Shown here: positions 26,262 through 33,978 of the stretch, piece after piece
Layout of the letters: the number at the start of each line of letters is the position of its first letter
Position numbering within the stretch: position 1 is the stretch's first letter
NCBI GenBank assembly: GCA_934178345.1
Contig: CAKPQG010000009.1
Coordinates: 1-64,000 of the forward strand
DNA: 64,000 nt
Origin: an uncultured Dialister sp.
GTDB taxonomy: Bacteria > Bacillota > Negativicutes > Veillonellales > Dialisteraceae
Direction: 5' to 3'
Program-made: the position numbers and the translations under genes
The notes under the pieces: model-generated
What the model saw: the letters and a program-made list of their open reading frames with translations, nothing else
Told to the model about the DNA's origin: nothing
The model's database searches: none

Positions 26262-27269
26262 CTACAAGTTATCTAGTTTTTTCTGTATACTAAGTAATTC
26301 CTCTTGACTTAAAGAATAAGATGATAATCCCAAGTAGTGCATACCATCAGGTATTTCTTTTACTGTGTTATTTAGAGCTTGGTACAAATAAGATCCATAT
26401 TCATGTACTGAAACATTTCTAAATAGTTCATCCCCAAAAGATCCAAAATCAAAAAACGTAGGATGTCCAATTTGATTTGGCAACACCTCAATATAGCTGG
26501 TGTCTTTTGACGTTCCTCGGTTTAAGATCCGATGTGAAAAAACCTTCTTCCGTTGCTTGTTTTTTATATCAAGAGCATACGTTTCCTTTTGCTCTATATC
26601 TTCTAAAAATGCTATTTCCCCTATAGCAGCCCAGCCGTTTAAACGATATCTTTTGGGCTTTGTATCGAGTTGAAATTGTGCTGATACGTCTTTCCCATTT
26701 TTTCCTCGACACACCATATCTCCTTTAGTGTTAATATAAAAAATTTTCCCCTCGTATATCAATAAATTATAATTATTTGAATCTGGGCTATAGTCATTTA
26801 CTACATGGCGGATGGAATTAGATTCTTTATCAATGGTAATGAGCTCATTTCCAATCCCCAACCAGATTCCGCAAGGTGAAATCTTAAAAGCGCTAATCTC
26901 ACTATTGTTTTTTTTAGAAATTTTAAAGAGTTTAGCGCTACATTCATTGGCATATACTATTACCAGAGTATCACCCTGCCCACGACAAAGCATAGCCAAT
27001 TCTTTATCCCCCAATTCAAATTCATTACAAATTGTTTTGGGCAAAATTTTCGATTTAAGCTTATGCTTCGCGAATACTTTACTAAAATCAAGTATTTGGG
27101 GATTAGATAGTGTATTTATGTTTACAATACCTAATTCACTTGGACTCTGCATATAGAAAAAACTGCCATCCGCTACCAAGCTTCCCTTATATAAAGAAGT
27201 TATCACCAATTTCATTCCGGCAATCAGTAATATAAGAGCACAAAGAGAGATAAATATTTTCTTATTCAT
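26262..27269 (-). CDS. Putative immunity protein downstream of the CdiA tail (335 aa)
   Basis: I do not recognise a family. One N-terminal membrane helix (KKIFISLCALILLIAGMKLVI) anchors a roughly 310-residue exported or periplasmic domain rich in short beta-like segments (GSLVADGSFFYMQSP, GIVNINTL, ELITIDKESN, KIFYINTKGDMVC), which could be a propeller. Its ATG overlaps the TAA of the cdiA-CT frame by 8 bp (ATGAATAA), so the two are translationally coupled, the usual toxin/immunity arrangement. The size is large for an immunity protein. GGAGG lies 10 nt upstream. An alternative ATG is 6 bp earlier. Confidence 0.6.
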   Translation of the reverse strand: MNKKIFISLCALILLIAGMKLVITSLYKGSLVADGSFFYMQSPSELGIVNINTLSNPQILDFSKVFAKHKLKSKILPKTICNEFELGDKELAMLCRGQGDTLVIVYANECSAKLFKISKKNNSEISAFKISPCGIWLGIGNELITIDKESNSIRHVVNDYSPDSNNYNLLIYEGKIFYINTKGDMVCRGKNGKDVSAQFQLDTKPKRYRLNGWAAIGEIAFLEDIEQKETYALDIKNKQRKKVFSHRILNRGTSKDTSYIEVLPNQIGHPTFFDFGSFGDELFRNVSVHEYGSYLYQALNNTVKEIPDGMHYLGLSSYSLSQEELLSIQKKLDNL

Positions 27270-28971
27270 TTCCATCTGGCCTCCATATCCAAGAAACAAG
27301 GCCATCTCCTTCATGAAGATAGAAATCCTCTTGTAATAAAATTCCTGCATCTAAAGGAAGCCAAGATTTATACAGTTGTCTTAAAATACTGTCCTCCCAC
27401 GATAAAGTCACTTTTAAAGGAAAAATAGATGTTGTAACGCAATTATTATTAAACGCGTTGTAGTCATTTGTTGAATTTGGAATTCGTCTCACCTCGTCAG
27501 CAAGAATTGGTTTTTCGTTATGATCGAAGTTGATTATAACATTACCTTGTTTCTGCGTTTCATCCACATACCCTGATTGCCTGATCCTATCGTTGTAGGC
27601 GTATGCTATATCGTTTGCATTACCATTTAAAAAGAAAATGTACTTATTATCCTTTCCTAAATAATAATTATAATCAAATGCATAGGTCCCCTGACCAATC
27701 GGAGCTGTTACATAGCTAGAATGGCTAACATCGCCACCATAACGGCCGAAATTACCTTCTTCATATGTTCCATCTTCAAATTGAAAAATTATTGACGCAT
27801 GTCCGTGACCACTGTAGTCAATTCCAATTCCGGCTCCAATGATTGCTTGATTCGGATGTCCATCACCAACTAGATTCCATTTACTCCCCATCATAGAAGT
27901 AAAAGAATCATTATTACTATGTCCTGACGCGAATTGGGTGAGCTTTCCTACTATTACCGAAAATGCTTGGATAGTATCAGTGTGATTTCGAATCCATTCT
28001 GTTCCTTTTTCTTTCTCAATACATCCCAGAATATACTCATTAAGTCCACCTGCCACACCATTATTCCAGACTCCAGAATCACTTAGGTATCCGGTTAATC
28101 CACTTAACATCGTGTGTAATGCTATCTTTTCAGACGAACCATCTTTCCAACCGTTCTTTTCCGCGTACTGATGAATGGCCTGGTTTCCATATTTTTCCAA
28201 CATGGCAATCAATTCTTGCTTTTCTTCCACCTTGGATTTAGCAAAAATTTCTTTCAGCGTCTGAAAGTCTTGTTCAGCATTCCTATTGAGCATAGCAATG
28301 TCCTGCTTTTGATGATCTGGTCGCGTGATTGTGATTGTACCTTCAGATACGCCCGCCTTTGTACTATTTTCTGCTTTATCCTTTACTGTGGGTGCTATTT
28401 GCGGGGTAAGTCCGCGCGCATTCAAAGCGACACCTGCGGTTTTGGGCGCATAAGCTATTCCTTTTTCACCTGTCTTATAATTCGCTTTGTTTTCCACATC
28501 TTCCCAGCTTAAAGTTCCCGTTGTCAGATGATTCTTCTCTTTCTCGGCTGTACTGGAAATCACGGCTCCCTTGAGGCTGGTTCCTTTACCAACCGTAAGA
28601 TCAAATCCATCTTTCCCAGCCTGAATACCCGCCTGCTCGGTGACACTGGCATAGTGAGAGTCCGTTTTGGATTTACCTGCAGAGCCAAAGCCAGAGAGCT
28701 GATGGCTGGCTACATTATATCCGAGAGAAGCGCCAATCTGTTTCCCCTCTTCGTGATATTCTTTGCTGTCCTGCTCGCTCTCGATATGAAGATTTCCGCC
28801 AGCATTCGCGGTGACCTGTTCTGCTTTTACCTGGCTTCCGATGATGTCTGTATCTTTTCCGCTCTCGATGCGGGCAATGCGCCCGGCAGACACGGTGCTT
28901 TCTTTATGCGCCGTGTCTTTTGCTATGCTATTCTGTCCGCCTTTTCCATAGGACGCACTTAGCCCCTGCAA
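27262..28971 (-). CDS. cdiA-CT: Orphan CdiA/filamentous-haemagglutinin C-terminal module with predicted toxin domain
   Basis: 569 aa from a TTG; the frame is open 12 codons further, to the stop of the preceding gene, and shows CdiA-like residues there, so the start is artificial. Residues 1-190 are haemagglutinin-repeat sequence (SAGRIARIESGKDTDIIGSQVKAEQVTANAGGNLHIES, GIQAGKDGFDLTVGKGTSLKGAVI). Residues 210-350 look like the pretoxin region. The C-terminal 200 residues carry a His in SGHGHASIIF (H391) and a Cys in NNNCVTT (C511), the order of a circularly permuted papain/NlpC-like hydrolase. There is no signal peptide, TPS domain or full-length CdiA, so it is an orphan tail unless recombined onto an intact cdiA. 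Confidence 0.75.
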   Translation of the reverse strand: MQGLSASYGKGGQNSIAKDTAHKESTVSAGRIARIESGKDTDIIGSQVKAEQVTANAGGNLHIESEQDSKEYHEEGKQIGASLGYNVASHQLSGFGSAGKSKTDSHYASVTEQAGIQAGKDGFDLTVGKGTSLKGAVISSTAEKEKNHLTTGTLSWEDVENKANYKTGEKGIAYAPKTAGVALNARGLTPQIAPTVKDKAENSTKAGVSEGTITITRPDHQKQDIAMLNRNAEQDFQTLKEIFAKSKVEEKQELIAMLEKYGNQAIHQYAEKNGWKDGSSEKIALHTMLSGLTGYLSDSGVWNNGVAGGLNEYILGCIEKEKGTEWIRNHTDTIQAFSVIVGKLTQFASGHSNNDSFTSMMGSKWNLVGDGHPNQAIIGAGIGIDYSGHGHASIIFQFEDGTYEEGNFGRYGGDVSHSSYVTAPIGQGTYAFDYNYYLGKDNKYIFFLNGNANDIAYAYNDRIRQSGYVDETQKQGNVIINFDHNEKPILADEVRRIPNSTNDYNAFNNNCVTTSIFPLKVTLSWEDSILRQLYKSWLPLDAGILLQEDFYLHEGDGLVSWIWRPDGNE

Positions 28972-29007
28972 ATCGCTAGGAGCATCATTGATTACTATCG
29001 TTAACTG

Positions 29008-29469
29008 TCAAAGCCCCATTTTCTGGAATATATCATTTACATCAATCATCATGCTCCATCGATCTTCTCCTGTCCTATGAAAAATATACCAGTTCATATT
29101 ACCTCTTTGAAAATGAATGTGCTGCTCGCGTTGATCACGCCATGAATTATTCTCTTTGATTTTCCACCCATTGTTTCGGGCATAATTTGTCCAAAAATCA
29201 ATGCCATCTTTAGTTGGTAGTCCTCGATAAAACCTTTCCGCTTCTAAATACTTCACAGCCCACCTTTTTTTAATTTTCACACCTTCTTTATACTTCATTG
29301 AAGGATCCGGTATGGACTGATAAACATCTATCATTAAATCAACGTTTGACATTATATATTTTCTATCTATATATTTTTCTCCCCAATAGAAGCCTGCCCA
29401 CAAGAGAATAATAATAACAGTTATACAAATAGAAGCGATGGTGCTCTTTGCATCAGTTTTCACAGTCAT
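29008..29469 (-). CDS. Putative CdiI-type immunity protein with membrane anchor (153 aa)
   Basis: Not a recognised family. N-terminal helix (STIASICITVIIILLWAGFYWG) then a Lys/Trp-rich soluble domain (IKKRWAVKYLEAERFYRGLPTKDGIDFWTNYARNNGWKIKENN, NMNWYIFHRTGEDRWSMMIDV). It lies between a CdiA fragment and the CdiA tail on the same strand, the expected position for an orphan immunity gene. Its stop is in frame with the following CdiA segment. AT-rich compared with flanking housekeeping genes. Confidence 0.65.
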   Translation of the reverse strand: MTVKTDAKSTIASICITVIIILLWAGFYWGEKYIDRKYIMSNVDLMIDVYQSIPDPSMKYKEGVKIKKRWAVKYLEAERFYRGLPTKDGIDFWTNYARNNGWKIKENNSWRDQREQHIHFQRGNMNWYIFHRTGEDRWSMMIDVNDIFQKMGL

Positions 29470-29486
29470 TTTAATACCTCAAACCA

Positions 29487-29918
29487 TTACAAATTTTTTA
29501 TATTGCAAATGTATGTAGAGGATGTCACGGTCTTGCTTTCGTCACGGCTCTTGATCGTTGTGGTCTTGCTGGAGAGGAGACCGCGTTCCTTGTATTTCAG
29601 GCCGTAGTCGTCCCTGGACTCATTATAGCCGTTTTCCAGGTTCACGTCACCCTTGGCGGCAACCGTTATTTGACCGTTTTCTGAAAGTACCGTCGTGTTT
29701 CTGGCACTCAAATTCTCACCCGTCGCGAGGGTGATAGTTTTCCCGGCCGCGAGTGTGTTTGCCGTCTCTGTTTTTCTATAAGTGCGGATGTAATTGTCGC
29801 TGTTCTCTGTCATGTCTTTCTTGGCTTCAAGCGTATCCGTGTCCAGATGGATGTTGTTTCCTGCTTCCATAAGAAGGACGCCGTCCTTGCCCTTGACGGT
29901 GATATTTGATTTTATCTT
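29487..29918 (-). pseudogene. CdiA/FHA repeat fragment
   Basis: The frame is open after an in-frame TGA at 29919-29921 and reads as haemagglutinin repeat: NITVKGKDGVLLMEAGNNIHLD, TITLATGENLSARNTTVLSENGQITVAAKGDVNLENG, SSKTTTIKSRDESKTVTSST. It then diverges (YICNIKNL) and stops. It has neither start nor toxin end. Its higher-complexity FHA part begins abruptly 3 codons after the preceding immunity-type gene, a recombination scar. Confidence 0.8.
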
Positions 29919-29924
29919 TCATTG

Positions 29925-30332
29925 CTATTTTTGATTTACTGATATACTAAGCAAATCAGGAAAAACACTAATTTCAAAAAAAAATTTTTCGCTCTCTGCT
30001 AGAATATAAAATCGTTCTTTGGTCGAATTAGAAACTGTTACTGTATATCCAGCTTTTTTTACTCGTTTTAATATTTCATTAGCCAATTCATTTCTGCTAT
30101 TTGCTTTCCCATCATATGTATATCGCATCACATAGTATTTGGAACGCACAAATTTGCTTTTTTGAAATTGCAAGTACGGGATAGAAGAAATTTGAGTTTC
30201 TGAAACAGCATTAGACAGATGATAAATATTTTCTGGCTCTCTATATTTTTCACTTACTAAGCATGTAATAATCAATAAAACAACTAGAAAAATTAGAAAA
30301 AACATTTTTCCCCTGTTTGTAATACTTCTCAT
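29925..30332 (-). CDS. Putative CdiI-type immunity protein with membrane anchor (135 aa)
   Basis: Unrecognised. N-terminal helix (KMFFLIFLVVLLIITCLVSE) followed by an alpha/beta domain (YYVMRYTYDGKANSRNELANEILKRVKKAGYTVTVSNSTKERFYILAESEKFFFEISVFP). Basic, AT-rich. It lies between a TpsB remnant and a CdiA fragment. By position and architecture it resembles the 153-aa neighbour: short, membrane-anchored and cognate toxin lost. Confidence 0.6.
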   Translation of the reverse strand: MRSITNRGKMFFLIFLVVLLIITCLVSEKYREPENIYHLSNAVSETQISSIPYLQFQKSKFVRSKYYVMRYTYDGKANSRNELANEILKRVKKAGYTVTVSNSTKERFYILAESEKFFFEISVFPDLLSISVNQK

Positions 30333-30389
30333 GATATATCTCCTTAATCGTGGATATTCCCGATATATTCAGTATATCGCCAAGAAACA

Positions 30390-30733
30390 TTAGTTCCGGC
30401 AGATGATCTGGTCTCTCAGAGGTTCCTGCTCGTAGAAGCCGTCATATCTTCCAAAAAGAAGAACTCTTCCAGATTGTCATCTACCACGATCTCTCGCACG
30501 AAAAAAGCAGTAGAAGAAAGATCTTGAATCGAAGGATCTACTTCTACTGCTTGTTCCAAGGCGATAGTCATCGTCAGCTGAGCCTTGCTCCGGCTCGCAC
30601 TGATGGCATGCTGGATCTTTTGCTCCTGCAACTGTTCCTGACGAAGAAATGGCGTATCTGCATAAGCGATGGAGGTCACGCAAAAAGCAAAACTAATGCC
30701 TGCAACGGTAATAAACAGCTTGCTTCTTTTCAT
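30390..30733 (-). pseudogene. cdiB: Truncated TpsB/CdiB (ShlB-type) outer-membrane translocator
   Basis: Signal peptide (KRSKLFITVAGISFAFCVTSIAYA), then FLRQEQLQEQKIQ, a short linker and the first strand of a POTRA domain (FFVREIVVDDNLEEFFFLEDMTA). The continuous frame ends at 30416. A one-base shift after DMTA continues as FYEQEPLRDQIICRN and stops at 30390. A normal TpsB has 500-600 residues including a barrel, so this is a dead 5' stub. It marks the promoter end of the former cdi operon. Confidence 0.7.
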
Positions 30734-31037
30734 TTCCCCACCTCCGCCTGTAATCTAAAGGGCGATTTATTATTTATGCAAACATATTAGCACATATTTT
30801 CTCAATCGACAAGTACTTTTATCTGGAATGATCGACCAAAATAATTGGAGCTAGAAGACTTTATCCATTGTTTCATTCATAATCTTGCGTTACAATTGAT
30901 AAAAATATTAAAGGTATGATATTTTGATCAGCTTTCTTTGCCGGCATAGGAATAATTGAGATTAGAAAGCCAATGCACCATTTTAATGATATAATATAGA
31001 CATCCAAACATTTCTGATTCAAGAAGGAGGTATCCCC
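30734..31037. other. Intergenic region between cdiB remnant and crotonase gene
   Basis: AT-rich, free of the heptad repeats. A TATAAT at 30990-30995 is a candidate -10 for the downstream crotonase gene. Minus-strand frames crossing here are shadows. Confidence 0.5.
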
Positions 31038-31835
31038 ATGGATTACAAAATGATTCACTACACGGTAGAGAAATCCATCGCGACCATCACGCTGGACTAC
31101 GCACCGACGCTGAATGCGCTCGACATGAACATGTCGCTCGAGGTGGAAAGCGCGCTGCATGAGGCGGAAGCGGATGAGGCGGTCAAGGTCGTCGTACTCG
31201 CGGGCGCGGGGCGCGCATTCAGCGGGGGCGGCGATATCCGCTTCATGAAGGCGCACTGCGACGAGCCGGATTTTGCGAAGAAGTCCATGGGACCTTTGGC
31301 AGGCAAGCTGTCGGAGATCGTGCTGTACATGAAAAAGATGTCGAAGATCGTGATCTGCGCGGTCGCCGGTGCGTGCGCGGGTGGGGCGGCGAATCTGGCC
31401 TTTGCCTGTGACTTCATCTATGCCGCAGACAATGCGAAGTTCCTGCAGGCCTTTGTCGGCATCGGTCTCTGTCCGGATACGGGCGGCGTGTACACGCTGC
31501 CGCGCATGATCGGTACGCACCGCGCCTTCGACATGTTCGTCACGGGCCGCATCGTAGCGGCCCAGGAGGCATATGACATCGGCCTCGTGAAAGCAGTCAC
31601 GACGAAGGAGGAGCTCCTCCCGACGGTCTATGCCTTCGCAGAAAAGCTGACGAAGGGCCCGACGCTCGCTTATAGAAATATGAAGAAATTGATGTTCGAA
31701 AGCATGTACAAGGGCTTTGAGGAATACATGAAGGCAGAGTCTGTGTATCTCGGTGAGTGCTCGTCTTCGGAAGATTTCAAGGAAGGCATCACGGCATTCC
31801 TGGAGAAACGGCCGGCGGAATTTAAAGGGAAATAG
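31038..31835 (+). CDS. Enoyl-CoA hydratase/isomerase (crotonase) family protein
   Basis: 265 aa crotonase fold. Oxyanion-hole segments: AGAGRAFSGGGDIRFM (about 55-70) and GACAGGAANLAFACDF (about 113-128). The two catalytic glutamates of classical hydratases are not at their usual places (Asn in GGAANL; Phe in LQAFVGIG). Instead GLCPDTGG has the Asp of PaaG/isomerase-type members, so an isomerase is more likely than a hydratase. AAGGAGGT precedes the ATG. No fatty-acid or CoA genes adjoin it. Substrate unknown. Confidence 0.85.
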   Translation: MDYKMIHYTVEKSIATITLDYAPTLNALDMNMSLEVESALHEAEADEAVKVVVLAGAGRAFSGGGDIRFMKAHCDEPDFAKKSMGPLAGKLSEIVLYMKKMSKIVICAVAGACAGGAANLAFACDFIYAADNAKFLQAFVGIGLCPDTGGVYTLPRMIGTHRAFDMFVTGRIVAAQEAYDIGLVKAVTTKEELLPTVYAFAEKLTKGPTLAYRNMKKLMFESMYKGFEEYMKAESVYLGECSSSEDFKEGITAFLEKRPAEFKGK

Positions 31836-32153
31836 GAAAGGGTTCAGGGTTCAGGGTTCAGGTTGATGGGTTCGGGGTTGCGATGCCAGCTGCACTGCAA
31901 GTTTTAGAAAAGTATTTCGAGCATTTCCATAGCTCCTTCCTTTGGAAGGGGCAGACGAGCGCAGCGAGACGGGGTTGGCCCCACGTATGTGAAATGACCG
32001 CTTTCCGCGCCAACCTCCGCCCCTTCGGGGCACCTCCTTCCAAAGGAAGGAGGGAAAAACAGAGAGCGGGCATTGCCCTATTTATACTCCGCAGCGCTTC
32101 ATTATTTTTTTGCGCCAACACCACAACCCTGAACCTTGAACCTTGAACCCATC
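31836..32153. repeat. Heptads and CTTCCTTTGGAAGG element
   Basis: GGTTCAG heptads (31842-31878), element 31933-32054 (CTCCTTCCTTTGGAAGG start, inverted CCTTCCAAAGGAAGGAG end, with GACGAGCG..GCGAGACGGGGTTGG inside), module stem-loop GCGGCGCTTC-like and CTTGAAC heptads. Confidence 0.8.
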
Positions 32154-32193
32154 AAAAAAGCGCTGTGCTCCATATGTGAGTACAGCGCTTTTT
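32154..32193 (-). terminator. mnmA terminator
   Basis: AAAAAAGCGCTGT ... ACAGCGCTTTTT with an internal loop; T-run on the minus strand, just beyond the mnmA stop. Confidence 0.85.
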
Positions 32194-32200
32194 ACTTGAT

Positions 32201-33259
32201 TTACAGTCCCCTCAGAATCGTTCCTCCACCGATGAGCCGGTCATCGTCGTAGAAGACGACGGACTGGCCGCTGGTGATGGCGCGCTGGGGTTCTTTGAAT
32301 TTCACGACAGCACGGCCGTTTCTTTCGAGGGTCACAGTGCAGTCGTGGACGCGGATACCGTAGCGGATCTTGGCCTGGCAGGAAAATTCCTCTCCGGGCG
32401 CTTCGCCATCGGTGAAGTGGAGCTCGCCGGCGAGAAGGCGGGTGCGGAAGAGTTCGTCATTCGTGCCGACGATGACCTGCGATTTTTCTGGCTTTAAGGC
32501 GACGACATAGAGCGGAGTCCTCGCTGCGATGCCAAGCCCCTTTCGCTGTCCGATGGTATAGTAAGGGATGCCGTGGTGGCGTCCGAGGACGCGGCCTTTG
32601 GTATCTACGATGTCGCCTTCACGAAAGGCTTCCGGCGCGTGGTTCTTGAGAAATTCGACGTAGGATGTCTCACTGGTCAAAAAGCAGATGTCTTGGGACT
32701 CGGCTTTGTTGTAGGTGGGGAGTCCTTTTTCTTTGGATATCCGGCGGGTGTCTTTCTTGAAGGTGCGGCCGAGCGGAAAAATGATATGCGCGAGCTGGTC
32801 CTGCGTGAGGTGGTACATCATGTACGACTGGTCTTTGCCCATGTCGATGCCTTTATGGACTTCGTATTTCTGCCGCTCTGGGTTGAAGAGGATCCTCGCA
32901 TAGTGGCCGGTCGCAAAGTACGGTGCGTCGAAGTGTTTCCTGACTTCGTCATAGAAAAGGCCGAATTTCACTTTGAAATCGCACATCATACAGGGATTCG
33001 GCGTCATGCCTTTGGCGTAGGCATCGATGAAATACTGGAGGACGTATTTCTGGTAAGCCTCTCTGACATCTATGACCTCAAAGGGGATGCCGATGAAATC
33101 AGCCATGGCTCTCGCGCCTTCGATCTCCTTCTCCTGCCCGTCGAACTGGTGCATGGTCGCTCCGCAGACTTCGTAGCCCGCTTCCAGAAGGAGCTTTGCG
33201 GTGAGTGTGCTGTCGACGCCGCCGGACATGGCGACGACGACTTTTTTCTTTTCTGTCAT
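32201..33259 (-). CDS. mnmA: tRNA-specific 2-thiouridylase MnmA
   Basis: Thiolates U34 of tRNA Lys, Glu and Gln using ATP and persulfide sulfur. 352 aa. PP-loop SGGVDST (12-18), catalytic Cys93 in NPCMMCDFKVKFG and Cys192 in ESQDICFL, GHYAR and GQRKGLGI segments, C-terminal beta-barrel. The upstream leader of about 150 nt is unusually structured (see entry). No iscS lies beside it. Confidence 0.95.
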   Translation of the reverse strand: MTEKKKVVVAMSGGVDSTLTAKLLLEAGYEVCGATMHQFDGQEKEIEGARAMADFIGIPFEVIDVREAYQKYVLQYFIDAYAKGMTPNPCMMCDFKVKFGLFYDEVRKHFDAPYFATGHYARILFNPERQKYEVHKGIDMGKDQSYMMYHLTQDQLAHIIFPLGRTFKKDTRRISKEKGLPTYNKAESQDICFLTSETSYVEFLKNHAPEAFREGDIVDTKGRVLGRHHGIPYYTIGQRKGLGIAARTPLYVVALKPEKSQVIVGTNDELFRTRLLAGELHFTDGEAPGEEFSCQAKIRYGIRVHDCTVTLERNGRAVVKFKEPQRAITSGQSVVFYDDDRLIGGGTILRGL

Positions 33260-33415
33260 AAAAATAGGTATCCTTTCTGCGGGAAGAGCAGCGACTGCCA
33301 GAGATGGAAAGAGTATTCATTTCTTTCTGGTCCCTACCATTCCCATAACCATCATTCCGGGGGTATCCCCAGAAAATCTCATCGGAGTGAAAGTCCGAAG
33401 GATTATTTTATTATA
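33260..33415 (-). promoter_or_regulatory. Long structured leader and extended -10 promoter of mnmA
   Basis: Minus-strand TGCTATAAT (-10 at 33415-33410) is followed by about 150 nt to the start codon. It contains TCGGACTTTCACTCCGA (stem-loop), CTGGGGATACCCCCGG and GGTTATGGGAATGGTAGGGACC. I do not recognise a riboswitch class. Confidence 0.45.
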
Positions 33416-33429
33416 GCAGAAACGGAAGA

Positions 33430-33978
33430 AAAAAATCAGGGTTTGTTCTTGGGGCGGGGCGTCCTTTGATTCTGGATGAAACCCCCGCTTGAATGAGGAA
33501 TGAAGGTGGCGGCTTCGCCGCGAGTATATGAGGCGATGCCCGATTAAGAATTATTCTCGCCCCTTCCTCTGGAAGGGGCAGACGAGCGAAGCGAGGCGGG
33601 GTTGGCATCCCCGCATGTGAAAATACCGCTTCACGCAGTCAACCTCCGCCCCTTCGGGGCACCTCCTTCCAAAGGAAGGAGGGAGAAAAGTGGAGTGCGT
33701 TGACTGGTAACTAGGGTTCATGGGTGTGGTGGTGGTTTTTCCGCGAGTATGTATGAGGAAAGCAAAGAGGTGCGCGGCACATGCGGGGAAAGCGTGAATC
33801 CTGACTGCGAATGACAAAGATTTCTCGCTTCGCTCGAAATGACGATGCGGGGGAATCTGATGTCTCCTGATCTCGCAGTCTTTTAGTCTGATTCTTAGTC
33901 ACCAGTCACCAGTCACTAGTCACTTGAGACTCCTCATCCCTAGCTACTCATCCCTACTTTCAAACTTAGCCCATTTCC
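33430..33978. repeat. Repeat tract between mnmA and the tail-anchored protein gene
   Basis: Module pieces (GGCGGCTTCGCCGCGAGTATATGAGGCGATGCCCG), the second CTTCCTTTGGAAGG element (33558-33683), a GTGGTGGTTTTTCCGCGAGTATGTATGAGG block, an AATGACAAAGATTTCTCGCTTCGCTCGAAATGACGATG element, then CAGTCAC/TAGCTAC heptads (33897-33955). Confidence 0.75.

Noticed and set aside
30873..31520. 215-codon minus-strand frame over the crotonase gene
   Set aside because: Antisense shadow, Arg-rich reverse reading of a convincing + strand gene.
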